Assembly (NCBI GenBank): GCA_015680685.1
Contig: MNCI01000808.1
Coordinates: 767,229 to 831,228 of the forward strand
Reading direction: 5' to 3'
DNA from: Gnetum montanum
Lineage: Eukaryota; Streptophyta; Gnetopsida; Gnetales; Gnetaceae
DNA: 64,000 nt
Below are positions 1 through 12,239 of this stretch, in pieces (positions within the stretch are counted from its first letter, which is position 1; each line of letters opens with the position of its first letter). The notes under the pieces were generated by a model that ran no database searches, had not been told where the DNA came from, and saw only the letters and a list, made by a program, of their open reading frames with translations. The position numbers and the translations under genes were made by a program.

Positions 1-340
1 CGTACTTGAACGCACTAGGAAAGCAGGACAGAAAGCAATAAAACCATGTACTGCAAGGTTTATCCAATCAAGTTCGTCTTTATTGCCGTACACAACTTGG
101 GTTCAGGTTACAAGCTGCTCGAATAAAGAACCGTTCACTCTAGGACTCCTACTGCGGGCACATGGGGAAAAATTCTAACTCTGGAGTGATCAATCTGCCA
201 GAGCTTCGCTACACTAGCCAGGATTGGGCAAATGAAGGGAGTGCCGCCTCTTATTTATAGAAATGGCGGCGCGACGCGATATCGCGTACGCGATATCGCG
301 GCCTAGTGAAAACCGCGTCTCATCAGATGCCAATGACGAA
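1..340 (-). repeat. LTR fragment related to the E1/E2 Ty3/gypsy LTRs
   Basis: The stretch from about 45 to 260 lines up by eye with the E1 LTR at about 3480-3700: the same order of a tttatc-aa-tttatt block, a caaataaagawccrttcact block, gactcctactgcgggcac, and a minus-strand TATA box (TATAAATA on the complement of 252-259). The TATA direction gives the minus orientation. No second LTR or internal domain is visible, so this is a solo or truncated LTR, possibly continuing left of the window. It keeps many CpG sites that the E1 and E2 copies have lost, so it is the least decayed copy here. Confidence 0.7.
275..300. repeat. Perfect 26-bp palindrome in LTR upstream region
   Basis: The 26 bases read the same on both strands. 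They contain two GATATC cores with CGCG on both sides, centred on GTAC, about 15 bp upstream (minus sense) of the TATA box. The same element is present in decayed form in both E2 LTRs (23586-23611 and 29164-29189), where almost every difference is a transition at a CpG. A dyad binding site for a dimeric regulator is one possible role. Confidence 0.75.
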
Positions 341-2922
341 CGACTAAGGAAACCCTACAACCAACTATATGATACACAAGCATTGTGAGAGATCATCTAA
401 TAATCTATAGAAAAGGCTAGTATAGTATCTAGATAGTTGATAATTAGTTAGAATTCGTTATCTTTCCACTTGAACTGGTTGTAATCGTAAGTGTTTGGTT
501 TAATCCAAAGTGATGTTTATGATAATGATATTATTTATCATATTTAATTAATAAAAGTAAAACATAGAAATTAACTAATTAATCTAATAATTAACAAAAG
601 TCGATGCTAAACTATTCTAAATATGATGACCATCAATTTCTAATTTAGCATACATATCTTGAATTCATGTAATTATTGCTAAGATTACAAAGTGTTCACT
701 ACTAAGTGTATGAAGTGATAACACTACTAATATTGCTAAACGATAATGTGTTTATGTCCAAAAATTAGTCATACTCATTTAACCATGTTACTAATATGCA
801 TTAGAATATATATTGTTAAGCTAAGTCCATAGGAACATAAATGACACAAAAAGTAAATTGTAGAAAAGAAAATATTAAAATTAGAGTGTTATAATTAAGG
901 GAATTAAGTTTGATCTTATTTCCATCATGAACTATATTTAGGTAAAATTCACTTGAATAAGACTCTAGACTATTAACTTGATTCATGCTACAAGAAATTC
1001 CTGACCACTACTAAAATTCATAAACATAAATTAATAGTTTTCCTATGTATTATATAAATGATGCATTTAATATGGTATGTGGTATTATTTATAAGAAATT
1101 ATTATAATTATGACCTTTCACCAAGAATGTCCCATCATAGGATCTAATGTCACAACTACAACGTCATACCTATGATATTGTAGCCCATCAAAAGAGTATT
1201 TATCATTATAGATGTCCATTTCCAAGAATGCTATGCAAATTCTTATAGATTATTCAATTAAATTCCATGGTCATTACTAACCTTTGGTTTTTCTTTGTAA
1301 GAACAAGTTGAAAGGACGTAGGTCCATGTTGATAATGTATTTTGTAATTTTAGAATAATTTTATAATGCTTGTATTTTATAAGAAAAATACAATTTGAGT
1401 TACTTTATATTCTTTTTCCTAGCATGTGATGGATATCTTTAACCCTTCATATTAGAACCATGATTTTATCTAGAAAAGGTAATTCAATGATTTAAATCAA
1501 CGTTGGAATATAGCCCATGCTCCCTTTTAATACTTTTTATTTTTTATTTTTTAATAAAAAATATTTTTATAATATTTCCTTGAATGGATTATTCCATAGC
1601 ATGTTCTATTCTATTTTTGGTTTGTTGAATCCCTTACTTGGTTTTCTATTATTTTATTTTAACTAATGGTATTATTTTGGAATTAATCCCAACATTTATG
1701 CTAGACCTATGTAATCCTTACTCCATTTGATTAATCCAATTGTGGAACCTCACATGATTTATTTTTATTATATTTTAAACAATTATTGCTAATAAAGCCA
1801 TGCTATGATTCTCTTTTTCATAATAATTAAGATCTATGAGATCTCTCTCTTAATCTTGATTTAGTGTTGGAGATGACTTGAAGCCTTTCTTTGTTGATTT
1901 TATAATGGAATTTGGACACTTACACTTCATTAAATTCTCATACCCGTTCTCTTGATTTTAAACAAAGTAAAGAAATAAATTTAACAAGCCAAAGTTCAAG
2001 GTAATAGAAGTTCATATTTACATCAAGTAAAATGATGGAAAAAAAAAGATCAAGTAAAAATATAATAGTATTTTGGTAAAATAAGAATAAAAACCATGTA
2101 ATTGATATTTGAATTTTCATGAAATATTGGAAAAAATAAAAATTTCCATTTATTTTTACTTTTATAAAAGGTATATAGGTAAATGTGATTATATAATGGT
2201 TCTAATCTCGTTTCTCTTCAATTTGCTACACATTGTTTATGAATTTTTTTTTGTTCCATCATATACAATTATGGCCCCATTAATTGGATACAATTATAAG
2301 CATAAAATATGTTGTACTTGATACATCAAAAATAAGATTTTTTTGATTAAAAAATTTTCTTGAACAATTCATCAATTTCATATTTAATACATTATTATTT
2401 ATTATTCATCACACAACATCACTTCATCAATAACTCATTCATCATCTTAACATTTTTAATGTTCATTAGTAGTATCATAAAAAATTGCTTTTATCATGTC
2501 ATGAACATCATCAAAATTTCCAAATCAATTCAATTGAATAATTGCATTTCATTTGGAAAATTAGTGGTCATCAAGGTTAAACAATTTAGTTCCTTTTCAA
2601 ATTTAAATAAAAATGACAAATTTTTCAGCATATATTATTTAGCTACTTGGGAAAACATTAATAATTGAATTCACATTGAAATTCAATTTGAGAATTTATC
2701 AAAATTTAAGTCTTTTATCTCATCATTATATAATCATGAATTGTGGTATCTTCAAAAAATAGATCATGACTCATGGCTAGCTTATGATCATATTAGTGTT
2801 AAATGACAAGGTTTACCCTAGTCATGGTCATCAAAATCAAGCATAACCTATGGTTGTTAATCATAGCTCATGATATTTCTCTAAGATTGGTGATGAAGTA
2901 TTCTAATAAAACTAGATAGTTT
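341..2922. other. AT-rich DNA without recognisable genes
   Basis: The stretch has only short frames of 60-100 codons, dominated by F, I, L, Y and N as expected from AT-rich noncoding DNA, and no domain motif in any frame. Near 2740-2900 it has repeated catgactcatggct / tcatggtcat words like those in the chromovirus A LTR at 17.8-18.35 kb. Part of it may therefore be a decayed LTR of that family into which E1 inserted. I could not find LTR ends. Confidence 0.5.
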
Positions 2923-2927
2923 AGAGT

Positions 2928-3869
2928 TGATGAGTGGTGAGGTACCCCTATGCCCAACCATATGAATCACAAAGTGTTCATGCACAATTTGGTTGAATTT
3001 TATGGACTCTATAGTTTCTGGTACACTGGTCTTCTAGGAAGTGAACCTTGCCTTAATGATCATTTGTTGTCTTCCCAATTACACTTGTGAAGCTTAAGGG
3101 TATGGTTTAAGTGTAATTCAAGCACATGATTTTTGTTCTTTTATGTTTTATGGTTTTGGTCCTTAAAATAAATAGGATAAGAATAGGGTAATTTAATATC
3201 TATATTAATCTAATGAACTAACTATTGTTTAACTAGTCCTATCATAAGTATCCAGTCCCACTTGCTATATGCATCTTGAACACATATAATGTTGTTGGGT
3301 TACCAAGTGTTAAGCACTGCTATGATTACCAAATGTCATATGCATACTTGAAGCATTTGTACTTATGTGTTTACTTAATTGCTATTTAGTTTATCTCACT
3401 TAATTACTTAATTAGCTTAATTACTGAATAATATTGAATAAATAACTGAAAATATTAAATGCATAAATAAAAAATTTAAACTATCCAAAATGCTTTAAGG
3501 TTTATCAAGAAGCTCGTATTTATTACTACACATACTATCGTGCTTAGTTACAATATTGCACAAATAAAGATCCATTCACTCAATGACTCCTGCTATGGGC
3601 ACTTGGGAAAATATTCAAACTTTTAAATGTAATAATTTCAAGAGCTTGGATACTACTATGAATTCCCTCTCATAAATATGTCCATGAGCTAATATTTATA
3701 GTTTTTATTACTAGGCTACGTCGACGGGGCCTCGTAGACATAGCAAATGCTACGTTGATGCGGCCCCATCAATGGGGCAACACCATGTAAATGAAACCCC
3801 ATCAATAGGGGCCCATTGATGAGGTTGCATCAATGTGAACCCATTGACATGACACTTTGACTCTTATCA
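2928..3869 (-). repeat. E1 3' LTR
   Basis: It is 942 bp and pairs with 15143-16113. The minus-strand TATA box is at 3693-3700 (TATAAATA). Just upstream of it, at about 3715-3735, lies a CpG-containing block ending GGCCCCGTCGACGTAG (minus sense) that reappears inside the element at 7290-7305. The upstream part holds repeated ccat-caatgggg words. The left edge abuts the AGAGT duplication and the right edge abuts the polypurine tract. Confidence 0.9.
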
Positions 3870-3889
3870 TATCCCCACAACTAAATGAA
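3870..3889 (-). other. E1 polypurine tract
   Basis: In minus sense the bases next to the 3' LTR read GTTGTGGGGATA directly before TGATAAG. The same layout (GTTGTGGGGGTA then TGATGAA) occurs in E2. Such a tract primes plus-strand DNA synthesis in LTR elements. Confidence 0.75.
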
Positions 3890-4149
3890 AACTTGTCCTT
3901 AAGTTTCTTTACAAAACTGGGAAGGTATGAAATTATTGATTGACTCTTGACAGAACAAATTGACTTGACAAAACTAAGTGCCCGAGTGTAGAAAATAAAA
4001 CAAATTACAAAAATTATGGTGTTCATGATTGAATACCATGATATGACTAAAAAAATAAAATAGCACATCCTTTGATGATGTGAAGATAATTAAGAAAATT
4101 AGATAATCCCAGGTGGTGAAGGCTCCTAAGGTTTTGAAGGATCTTCATT

Positions 4150-6829
4150 AGCTTCGAGCATGTGTGGTGGCTAAGGTAGCTATGGCTACAACTTTTGATG
4201 GAAGGAAAAAGGCATCTAGTAATGCTTTCACCTTCTACTCCTTACTTTGGGGATCATTCATAGTCCATGAAACATCATCAACGTGGGTTGGAATGAGGAT
4301 ATTCTATGGATAGGACATTACTAGAAACAACTCCTTTAAGTTGACAAACCAAGCAGCAAACTGTTTGTGTTCAACATCAAATGCCTTTACTATGTCTGTA
4401 GCTCTGGGTAGTCATTCATCCTTCTAGCTAATTTCTCAATGTTAGATCTTTGATTAGTGAATTTTCCCTTGAGAACATTGAGTTCAGCTTTTTCCACTGC
4501 AAGCTTTTGCTTGGTGTCTTTATGATGCTTGAACTCGGCCTTGTACAACAAGTACGAGCTAGCCACCTACTTTTCTAATTCTGATTTCAACCATTTGGCA
4601 ATCAACATGGATAAATTTGCATATTGGAGATTGGAAAGCTCCATGTATTCCATCATCTTCTTAATTTGCAACTCCTTCATGTTGACTTTTACCTTATTCT
4701 AGGAATCTATCTCATTAATGATAGGTTTCCATAATTCTCTTCCTTGCTAGAGTTGTTGGAGGATTTCGTTTACTTTCACCTTGGTCAATTGGATTTTTTT
4801 TCCATTCACTTATTTTTGTAGACCAACCTAATCTCTCTAATGATCCTTAACTTTTTTAAATTTGAGAGCCTCTGATTTCCAAGCAGCTACCTCAATCATA
4901 GTCTTTTAGTGAAGGGTATGAACCTCCTCTATGGACAGGTTTCTAGTTTTTGCTATAAATCTTCTTAATTCTATGATTCACTTTGGCTAGTTAATTCTAC
5001 TATTAATGGATGAATTTGGTTAATTACTATTTATGCTCATCAACATTCCACAGGTGATGGTTCTCTATGGTCAATTGTACATTCTTCTAGTAGGTTTGAT
5101 TCAAGGATTTTTAAATTTTTTGCAATGTAGCCTATACCAAGAATTAATAGAACACCACCATTTCCATCACGTTCTCAACCCCTTTGATTCTGGTGCAAGC
5201 TATTCAATAACTTCATCTCTTGTTAATGTCAAGTTGAGAAATGAAGGGTTGGCAATTTGGACTCTTAATTTGACAACTTCAGCAGCCAAGTGTTTGTTTA
5301 GCTCCTTGACTATTTCAAGTTGCCCCTCCAAGATGATGCTTTTGCCCCTTCCCTTTAATAGCTCCAAATAGGTTATAGTAATATTATCTAGAAGATCAAA
5401 GACATCTAGAAGTGGTTGCCTAATTTTTACTAGTCAATCTAGTAGTTCTTCATGATGTGCTACATTTTATTCTACCACTTGTGATTCCTATGGATGTTTA
5501 CACATCTTTTAGTGTAGTGATGTCTAGTACAGATGTCATAGGTGTGTTGAGTATTTTAGTAATTTGGTTAGCGAACACCTTTGCTATTTTCTCATGTCCT
5601 TGGTTCTACATCACCAATACTATTGCCCTCTAGCCTTTCCCCAAATACATCAAGAAAATGAATCCACCTCCACCCATTAGGCTTAATATTTGGGCCACCT
5701 CATTTAGGTGACTCATTACTGGTTTATACATAGATGGATCCCTACAACTTATGCCTGCTCATTTCTCTTATTCTCTCAACAACCATTCTTGGTACTTGCA
5801 AAATTGTTGGGTTGTTGCAACAATGTCTAGCAATATTGTTTGAGTGGTAGGTGGAGGTGGTGGCTACAACTTCTCTTCTTGAATGTTCATTGTAGACATC
5901 TTATCTTTCATCATCTCTACCCAATTAGCGACCAAAGAATTCCTGACAACATTGTTTGTATAATGGACTATTTCTCTCCTTCAATAGAGTTTTCTAATGA
6001 GGCATGGAAAGGGAAGTTTCTTTGTTCCACATTCATTTTCTTTAAATTTCTTCTCTATATCTAGATAGAATAGCTATGAAAGGTTGATAGGAAATCTCCC
6101 ACTCAAAGTGATGCATGCATAGGCAGAAAAGGTAGTGATCTTACTTGGACTCACCATGGGATTGAGGTGGAAGGCTGCAATCTTGTAGTGGATCCTTTCT
6201 GCTAGTGTGAGCACATTAAAATCCTTGCAATCAACACCATAACACCATTGACCCATTTTTTTTGATCTTAGGATGCACCTGCATTAGAATCTCAACAAGT
6301 CTTCCTTATTTTTTAGCAACCTAAGCACTTCAGTAATGGACTACATTAAGTAGGACACTAAGATGTCCTTGATTTTTACCATTGATCTAGCCTAGTTTTT
6401 GTTCTAAAATAAGAATATCTATTCCATGTACCACTCCCTAGTAGATGTGATGATTGGCCACATGGAAGAGGCCTTTAGTTGGTCCTATACTTTTTTTGAT
6501 GCTTGCTCTAGAAAAGGGCCAAAGTTTAACTTCTAGAGCATTATTTTTTGGACTTCCTCAATTTGATTTGATTAATACAAGCTTCTATCAAGGTCACCTT
6601 AATATTTTCTTATCGAGATAGTGCATCATCTTGATGGAAATGTTTTGTTGCTATTGCTGGTCGTGGAATCTATCGAATAGATTCCACTTGACCTCTTTCT
6701 TATGAAGACCTATGGCATGGGTTGCAAGTGGTTCTTCTTGGGCTTGTTCTGGTCCCTTATTATTCTAGGCCATTTCTCCCTTAGTTGAGATGATCCTACT
6801 TCTTGCATGTGTTTCCCTTTTGGTGCCAT
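4150..6829 (-). pseudogene. E1 extra ORF after pol: long coiled-coil protein, decayed
   Basis: An ATG at 6829-6827 opens a frame reading MAPKGKHMQEVGSS. After a frameshift near 6760 the coding sense continues with a hydrophilic segment (WNLFDRFHDQQ near 6690), then WCYGVDCKDFNVLTLAERIHYK at about 6245-6180 and a TFSAYACITLSGRFPINL segment near 6090. From about 5375 to 4390 the frame reads as Lys/Glu/Leu/Gln heptad-like coiled coil, in one frame at 5373 and 4947 with a shifted stretch between about 5180 and 4960. A last folded-looking segment (FAAWFVNLKELF) lies at 4365-4330, with coding sense ending near 4150. Nearly all stops are TAG or TAA where a Gln codon fits. The total is roughly 890 codons. 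I do not recognise the family. It is not an obvious env, since no signal peptide or clear membrane segment is visible. Its place between integrase and 3' LTR makes it an additional ORF of the element. Confidence 0.6.
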
Positions 6830-8929
6830 TTGTAGTCACAAAACATCCATGGATTACTAGATATAATGTATAACTTTTAATTTTTGAATACCTTATCTTG
6901 TTAGTTAGTTACATTTTGGCTATGGTTGGACCATGGAAAATTGATTATTTTATTAATTATTTATTTTAAATGTCATTAGAGCTTGTTGTAAAGGTTTAAT
7001 GCTTGTAGTTTGGTATTTAATAGTTAATTTTTTAGTTAAACCTTTGTGGGAGTTAGAAAAGTGATGAAAAAGTTTTGATCAAAAATGGCACATTTGTGGC
7101 CCCCATGATGAAGATCTTACCTTTGATATTTGCAAGGTCAAAGAAAAGAGTGATTTGGATAAATGGTTAGGAAGTTATGGGCTTTGGAAGGTTCTGGACT
7201 TTGAAAAATTGAAAAACTCCCTTAGTGTTTATGAGAAAATGCGAAAACTTCAAAGTGGGGTTGTGCATATATATAGTATTTTTTCACTATGTCGACGGGG
7301 CCTTGTATATGGGTCTACTCCATTGACATGACCCCATATATGAATCCCATAGGGAAAATTTTGAATTTTGAATATCTTAAAAGATACAAGAAATTTTTCA
7401 ATGAATTTGGAATCCATGGAGTTCCAAAAAAGCCAAGAATATGATGAAATCATTAAATAGGATCTTTGAAAGCTCAAAAATTGAAACATTTGATGGAGAA
7501 TGTGTTTATTAAATAAAATATGTATAGGAGAACATGGTTTGATGTAGAAGATGGGTGTACGAAAGATTATAATTGCAAGAATGCCTAAGGATAAGGTACT
7601 TAATAAACCTAACCAAGAGATATGCAAGTGGATCCTCCCCATAGTAGGCACATGTCTTGTTTGCTCTCTCATAACCTCAACCTAAGGAGCCTATGAGGCC
7701 CATAGGAAATTAATGGTTGATGGAAGTTAAGGAACAAAACTTGGAAAATTATACCTAGGAATTCAAGCATGTCAAACTAAGATATCAAATCAAGAATATG
7801 GACACAAGTAGTGAGGTGAGTTATAGAAAACATAGATGGATGATGGAGAAGGTGGAATGGAATTCCAAATTAAGGTCAAAAGAAGTCCCTTATGTGGTTT
7901 GTATTTAAAATGACCTGAGAAGGTCCATCCTTAGTCTAGACCAAAATCAACCTCTTTCAATCACTTTGCATCATCACTCCAAGATCATTGCACCTTGTTG
8001 AGACACAAGAGTGCTCCCACAAAACAACCACCATTCCATAAAGAGAAGAAAAGAGAAGTAGGAAGTGAGAGAGGGCCTTAGTTAAAGGGGATCTTTAGCC
8101 ATGGGTAACATGTCTTTCGAGTCCCATAACTAGTGCTTCTAGCCTGTTTATTTGTCTATGGGATATGGTTTGAACTCCCATCATGTTTTGCTTTTTTGTT
8201 TTTGAATGGTAACAATAGCATGCAAAGAATTTATTCAACTTCCTATTATTGGTTGACATGGAATGGTAGGAAGTCCATGAAAACACTCAATCACCTAAGC
8301 AAGTAGAAAAGTACAAATAGAATTTTGTCCCCTTGAAGTCACACCTTATGCAAGGCTTTGAATATTTCCCAATTCTGGAAACTACCAAGGCTGCAAATTT
8401 ATTAAAATTTTATTTAATGAAAAGGACCTCAAATTTCCAAAACAAGGAAAAACATAGAGTTTTTGGATGGGTGGATGTCATGGACTCACTACCTGTTCCA
8501 TGAAAAAGAAACCATGACTTAGCCATCAGTACAAAAACTCAAAATAGAAACCAAATGTTAACAAACAAAACATAAAGCACAAACCATCATTAGTAGTAGC
8601 TACAACACCATTATGTCCTATTGGAAAAAAGCACATTTATTAGCAAAAATTTGAAGATCTCACTCAAGTAAAGTAAAATATATAAGATTCAAATGTACTA
8701 ATGATGGTGTAAAATAGGAAGAAGTTTTAAAATTAAAAAAGGAGTAAAATAAATAAATTACAAAGACAAAAATGTGTAAAACAAAAAATAGAAAAATTGA
8801 GGAGCCATATATATGATTAGCATGGATGGCCATCTTCCCCATGACTGAGTTGGAAGAAGGAGATCCAAAACATTGAGTATGGTTGTCCATTCATTAAGGT
8901 ATTTTTTGCACTGGGTTGCTTTGTCTCAT
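6830..8929. other. E1 spacer between integrase and the extra ORF
   Basis: Apart from the promoter-like block at 7240-7345, I see no domain in either strand. The longest frame, about 140 codons on the minus strand at 7250-7672, has no recognisable motif and covers the promoter-like block, so I do not call it a gene. Confidence 0.5.
7240..7345 (-). promoter_or_regulatory. Internal LTR-promoter-like block upstream of the extra ORF
   Basis: In minus sense this block shares with the E1 LTR a GTCATGTCAATGG word (7332-7320; LTR 3853-3841), then AGGCCCCGTCGACRTAG, an A-run and a TATA-type sequence (complement of 7268-7275). The order is the same as in the LTR but the spacing is shortened. It ends about 410 bp before the ATG of the extra ORF at 6829. 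Whether it is a real promoter is inference. Confidence 0.55.
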
Positions 8930-10072
8930 GGAAAGGCTATTTTTATTTGATGTTAACTAACTATTTTTTTTCTAGGATCTCATGCGTGCTTGTATATGAT
9001 CATTACCCCAGAAAGAAAAAATTTGTCAATTATATAAGATCCCTTCTACAATGTTTAAAACTTTGTTTTCTGGGATATATGTGTGGGTGCTCTAGTAGAG
9101 AACATTAACTCTGGATTGAAATTTTGCTTTCCATATTCTAAGGTCATGTCATGATTTCTTGAATGCCTTATGCACTTCATTTAAGGAGAGGGCCACTAAT
9201 CAGTTTTCATTTAGCACATTTAGGTTGATTAGTCTTTCTTTTTATGCTAAACTTAGGTCAAGATCTAGATCATAGATTGTTGAGAGTGTATGGAGCTGAG
9301 ATTAAATTAGGAGCATTAGAATTTTTCCGTACATTAGCTCATAAGGATAGTAGCCAATAGGAATTTTTCAGGTTAAGTGGTAGGCCCAAATGACATTGTT
9401 GAATTTTGTGCTCTAGTCTCTCCTATATTTTTTTATATTTTTTGTTAGTATCTTTGTAATATCTCTATTAGTGACTTCTACTTGACTGTTGGCTTAGGGG
9501 TGATAGAGTGTTGTTAATTTATGTTTAACCCCTAAGTGTTGCATCAAATTTCAAAAGGTGGCACCTATAAAATGGGTTCCATTATTAGAAATCAATGTAC
9601 ATGCCATACCAAACCTATTTACAATATGTTGTTGTACAAATCTAGTAGTAGTAGATGACGTATAGTTGGTGATGGTTGCTGCTTTTTCTCATTTGGTATA
9701 GTAGTTGACTACTATGATGATGTATGCCTTTCCATTGGACATGGGTGTGACGGGACCCATAAAGTCAATGTCCTATATGTCAAAGGGTTCCAGTGCTTGA
9801 ATCCATTGTTGAGGCTCCTCCATTCATGTGGTCATCCCACCATCTCATTGACAGTGTTCATAGGATTGGAAAAATTGATGGGCATCCATAAATATTATAA
9901 GACAATTGTATCCTAACATCAAGATTTTTATGGCCGTGCATCTCCTAGCATAGTGGCCTCCACAAGGACCTTCATGAGCATCTTGGAGAATGCATAATTG
10001 ATCTACATTAGGTACACACCAATGAACTAGGCCATCAACACATACCTTGTAAAAGTGTCTCTTGATTTCCAT
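8930..10072 (-). pseudogene. E1 integrase
   Basis: In the minus frames the N-terminal zinc-binding part reads FYKVCVDGLVHWCVP, HEGPCGGHY and YEHCQ. The His pair is kept, but the first Cys of the CxxC pair is Tyr. The catalytic core follows near 9790-9300 with the first Asp in an IDFMGPF context. The second is SNNGTHF, where the usual Asp of SDNG is Asn, and the Glu is kept in VEVTNR. A C-terminal region (near 9230-8930) has the typical LNVLNEN/ALSLNEVHKAF pattern. Integrase inserts the cDNA into the host genome. Stops and the Asp-to-Asn change mean it cannot be active. Confidence 0.85.
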
Positions 10073-10099
10073 GAAGTACTTAGTCCAATGAAGGAATTT

Positions 10100-10640
10100 T
10101 TATTTGTTCCTAAAGTCTAGATCTTATGGCATCTCCTAAGTAAGAAGGTAAGTAAGGATGCCATCACACCATTTTGATTTAGTGGAAACTTGGTCATTTA
10201 TTATTCCTGTAAAGAGGAGTTCATCTAGAAATTGATCAGAGAGTAGACATTCCTCCTCTTTATTATCCCATCTTAACCTAAAAAGATGGTCAAAAATCAC
10301 ATTCTTAGTTCTTTTTTGATCTACCATTGTGAGATTGAACTCCTATAAGATCATGAACCACCATATGATATAGGGGCTCATCATTGGCTTATTCATTAGG
10401 AAGAAAATGGCACTATGATCTTTGTGCACAAACACTTTGTAGCCAAGCACATAGTACCTAAACTTTTCTAGAGCATACACCACCGTAATTAGTTCCTTTT
10501 CCATAGTGGTGTAATTAAATTGTGCACCCACAATGGTTTGGATTGCATAGTGTATGTAATATGGACATTTCTTCTCATCTAGTTGCATAAGCATGACTCC
10601 CAGGGCATAATGAGATACATTTGTCATTATATAAAATGGT
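10100..10640 (-). pseudogene. E1 RNase H (canonical gypsy type)
   Basis: The minus frame beginning near 10627 reads MTNVSHYALGVMLMQLDEKK, matching the start of the gypsy RNase H (D/NASDFALGAVLMQ). YTTMEKELITVVYALEKFR, VFVHKDHSAI and LMNKP follow, which is the usual TTEKELLAVVFALEKFR ... VYTDHAAL order. After it, near 10300, comes the connection motif KNVIFDHLFRLR (family form NVVADHLSRL) leading to integrase. The domain degrades the RNA strand during reverse transcription. Confidence 0.85.
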
Positions 10641-11560
10641 TTGGACCAATCTAGTGCTTGTAGAATTAGAGTATCTATGAGCTTCTCTTGAGCTGTTGGG
10701 ATACATGTTTACACACCATGGTATAGATGAATAGAACATCTTTCTTTGTAAGCTCAACCAACAACTTTGCGATCTTATAGAAATTCTCTATGAATCACTA
10801 GTAGTAGCTAGTATGACCAAGAAATGATTAGACATCTTTGACTATCTCTGTTTGGCATGTGATTCCTTGGATGATCATTATCTTTTCTTGGTCTACCTCA
10901 ATCCCTACTTAATTAATTCTATGTCCTAGTTTTATGCCCTCCTAGAACAATAAATGGATTTTCTACTAATTGAGCCTAAGGTTTGTTTGAACACATCTTT
11001 TTTGTACTTGCTCAAGGCAATCCAAGACTTGCTCAAATGTAGCCTCATAGGTAGAGAAGTCATCCATGAATGCCTTTACCCCACTACTAATATGTTGTTA
11101 AAAAATACTAAGAACTAGGCATTGAAATATTGTAGAGGCATTACACAAACCGAGAGACATCTTGCAATATGAAAAAGTCCCCTAAGGACTTGTGAATATT
11201 GTTTTGGCCTAATCTTCCAGTGCAATTTGGATTTGGTTATAGAGACTATAACCATCCAAGAAGTTATAATAGCAATGCCCATATATGGTTTCCAACATTT
11301 GGTCCACAAATGGTAATGGAAAATGATCATTAAATATTATCATATTCAATAGCCTAAAGTCAATGCAAACTAAACACTTACCACCTTTCTTTGGTAGAAT
11401 TATGAGTGGGTTAACCCACTCACTATCCATGATGGAATAGATGAGCCCTACCTTGAGGAGTTGTTCTATTTCCTCTTTGATGATTTGTTTCAATTTAGGA
11501 TTCAACTGCCTCTACTGCTTCCTTCTTAGCTTCATGGCTTGGTCTATGTAGATATGATGC
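10640..11560 (-). pseudogene. E1 reverse transcriptase
   Basis: The minus frame at 11505-11209 reads MNPKLKQIIKEEIEQLLKVG then SEWVNPLIILPKKGG, CIDFRLLNMI and FPLPFVDQMLETIYGHCYYNFLDGYSLYNQI, which is the gypsy RT finger and palm order. The catalytic motif (F/Y)MDDF is present at 11070-11056 (codons for Met-Asp-Asp at 11067-11059). The downstream GHRI and SFLGHTSYY motifs of the thumb are readable in another frame near 10930-10810. Several stops are TAG or TAA at expected Gln or Trp positions. This is the family's polymerase, now broken by frameshifts. Confidence 0.88.
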
Positions 11561-12239
11561 TAGCATATCCTTAGATCAATTCCAGTCAATTTAGGATATA
11601 ACCGAGTAAAGGTTGTTGGACATTTGTTGATCACCTTCAACTGATTATCCTTTTGTTTGGGAGCAAGAGTTGCATGAACTATGATTAGCTTGGAATTTTT
11701 AAGAATGCATACTCCATGCTGGTTGGTAGAGTTTTTAACTCTAGGGGCTTTAGCTTGAAATGATTAGGGATTACCAACTCTTTCCAACAAGTATCATCAT
11801 CTTCATCATCAGAGAGTTGGTGATGAATTTGCTCAAATTCATCCATGTCCTTGACATAAGCACATGTTAGGCTCTTAGAGGATTCCATGCATAGTGTGCT
11901 ACTATTAGAGTTAACTATCAACCACTAGGTGCCCTCTTATTTTATGGTTTCTATGTACAGTGACCTTTGAATGTTGGATTCATGTGCATACTAATTGCAT
12001 GCTTTAATGAATGTACTTTTAATGGACTAGAATTTTTGCATGTAATTGCACCCATTATCATTGTATGTGATGCATGGAACATGCTTCTTCTCTAGTCATT
12101 TAAATTTGTTCTCCTTGAAAATTTTTAAGGAGAGCTTCCTAATGCCCATTTATGCATCAACTATGCTTAATCATGCACATCCCATAATGATTGGGAAGTT
12201 TTCTTTCTAGTTTTCTATCTTGATCACTAAAAAATTGGT

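Noticed and set aside
7250-7672. Minus-strand open frame of 140 codons
   Set aside because: No motif, unbiased composition, and it overlaps the promoter-like block; most likely chance.
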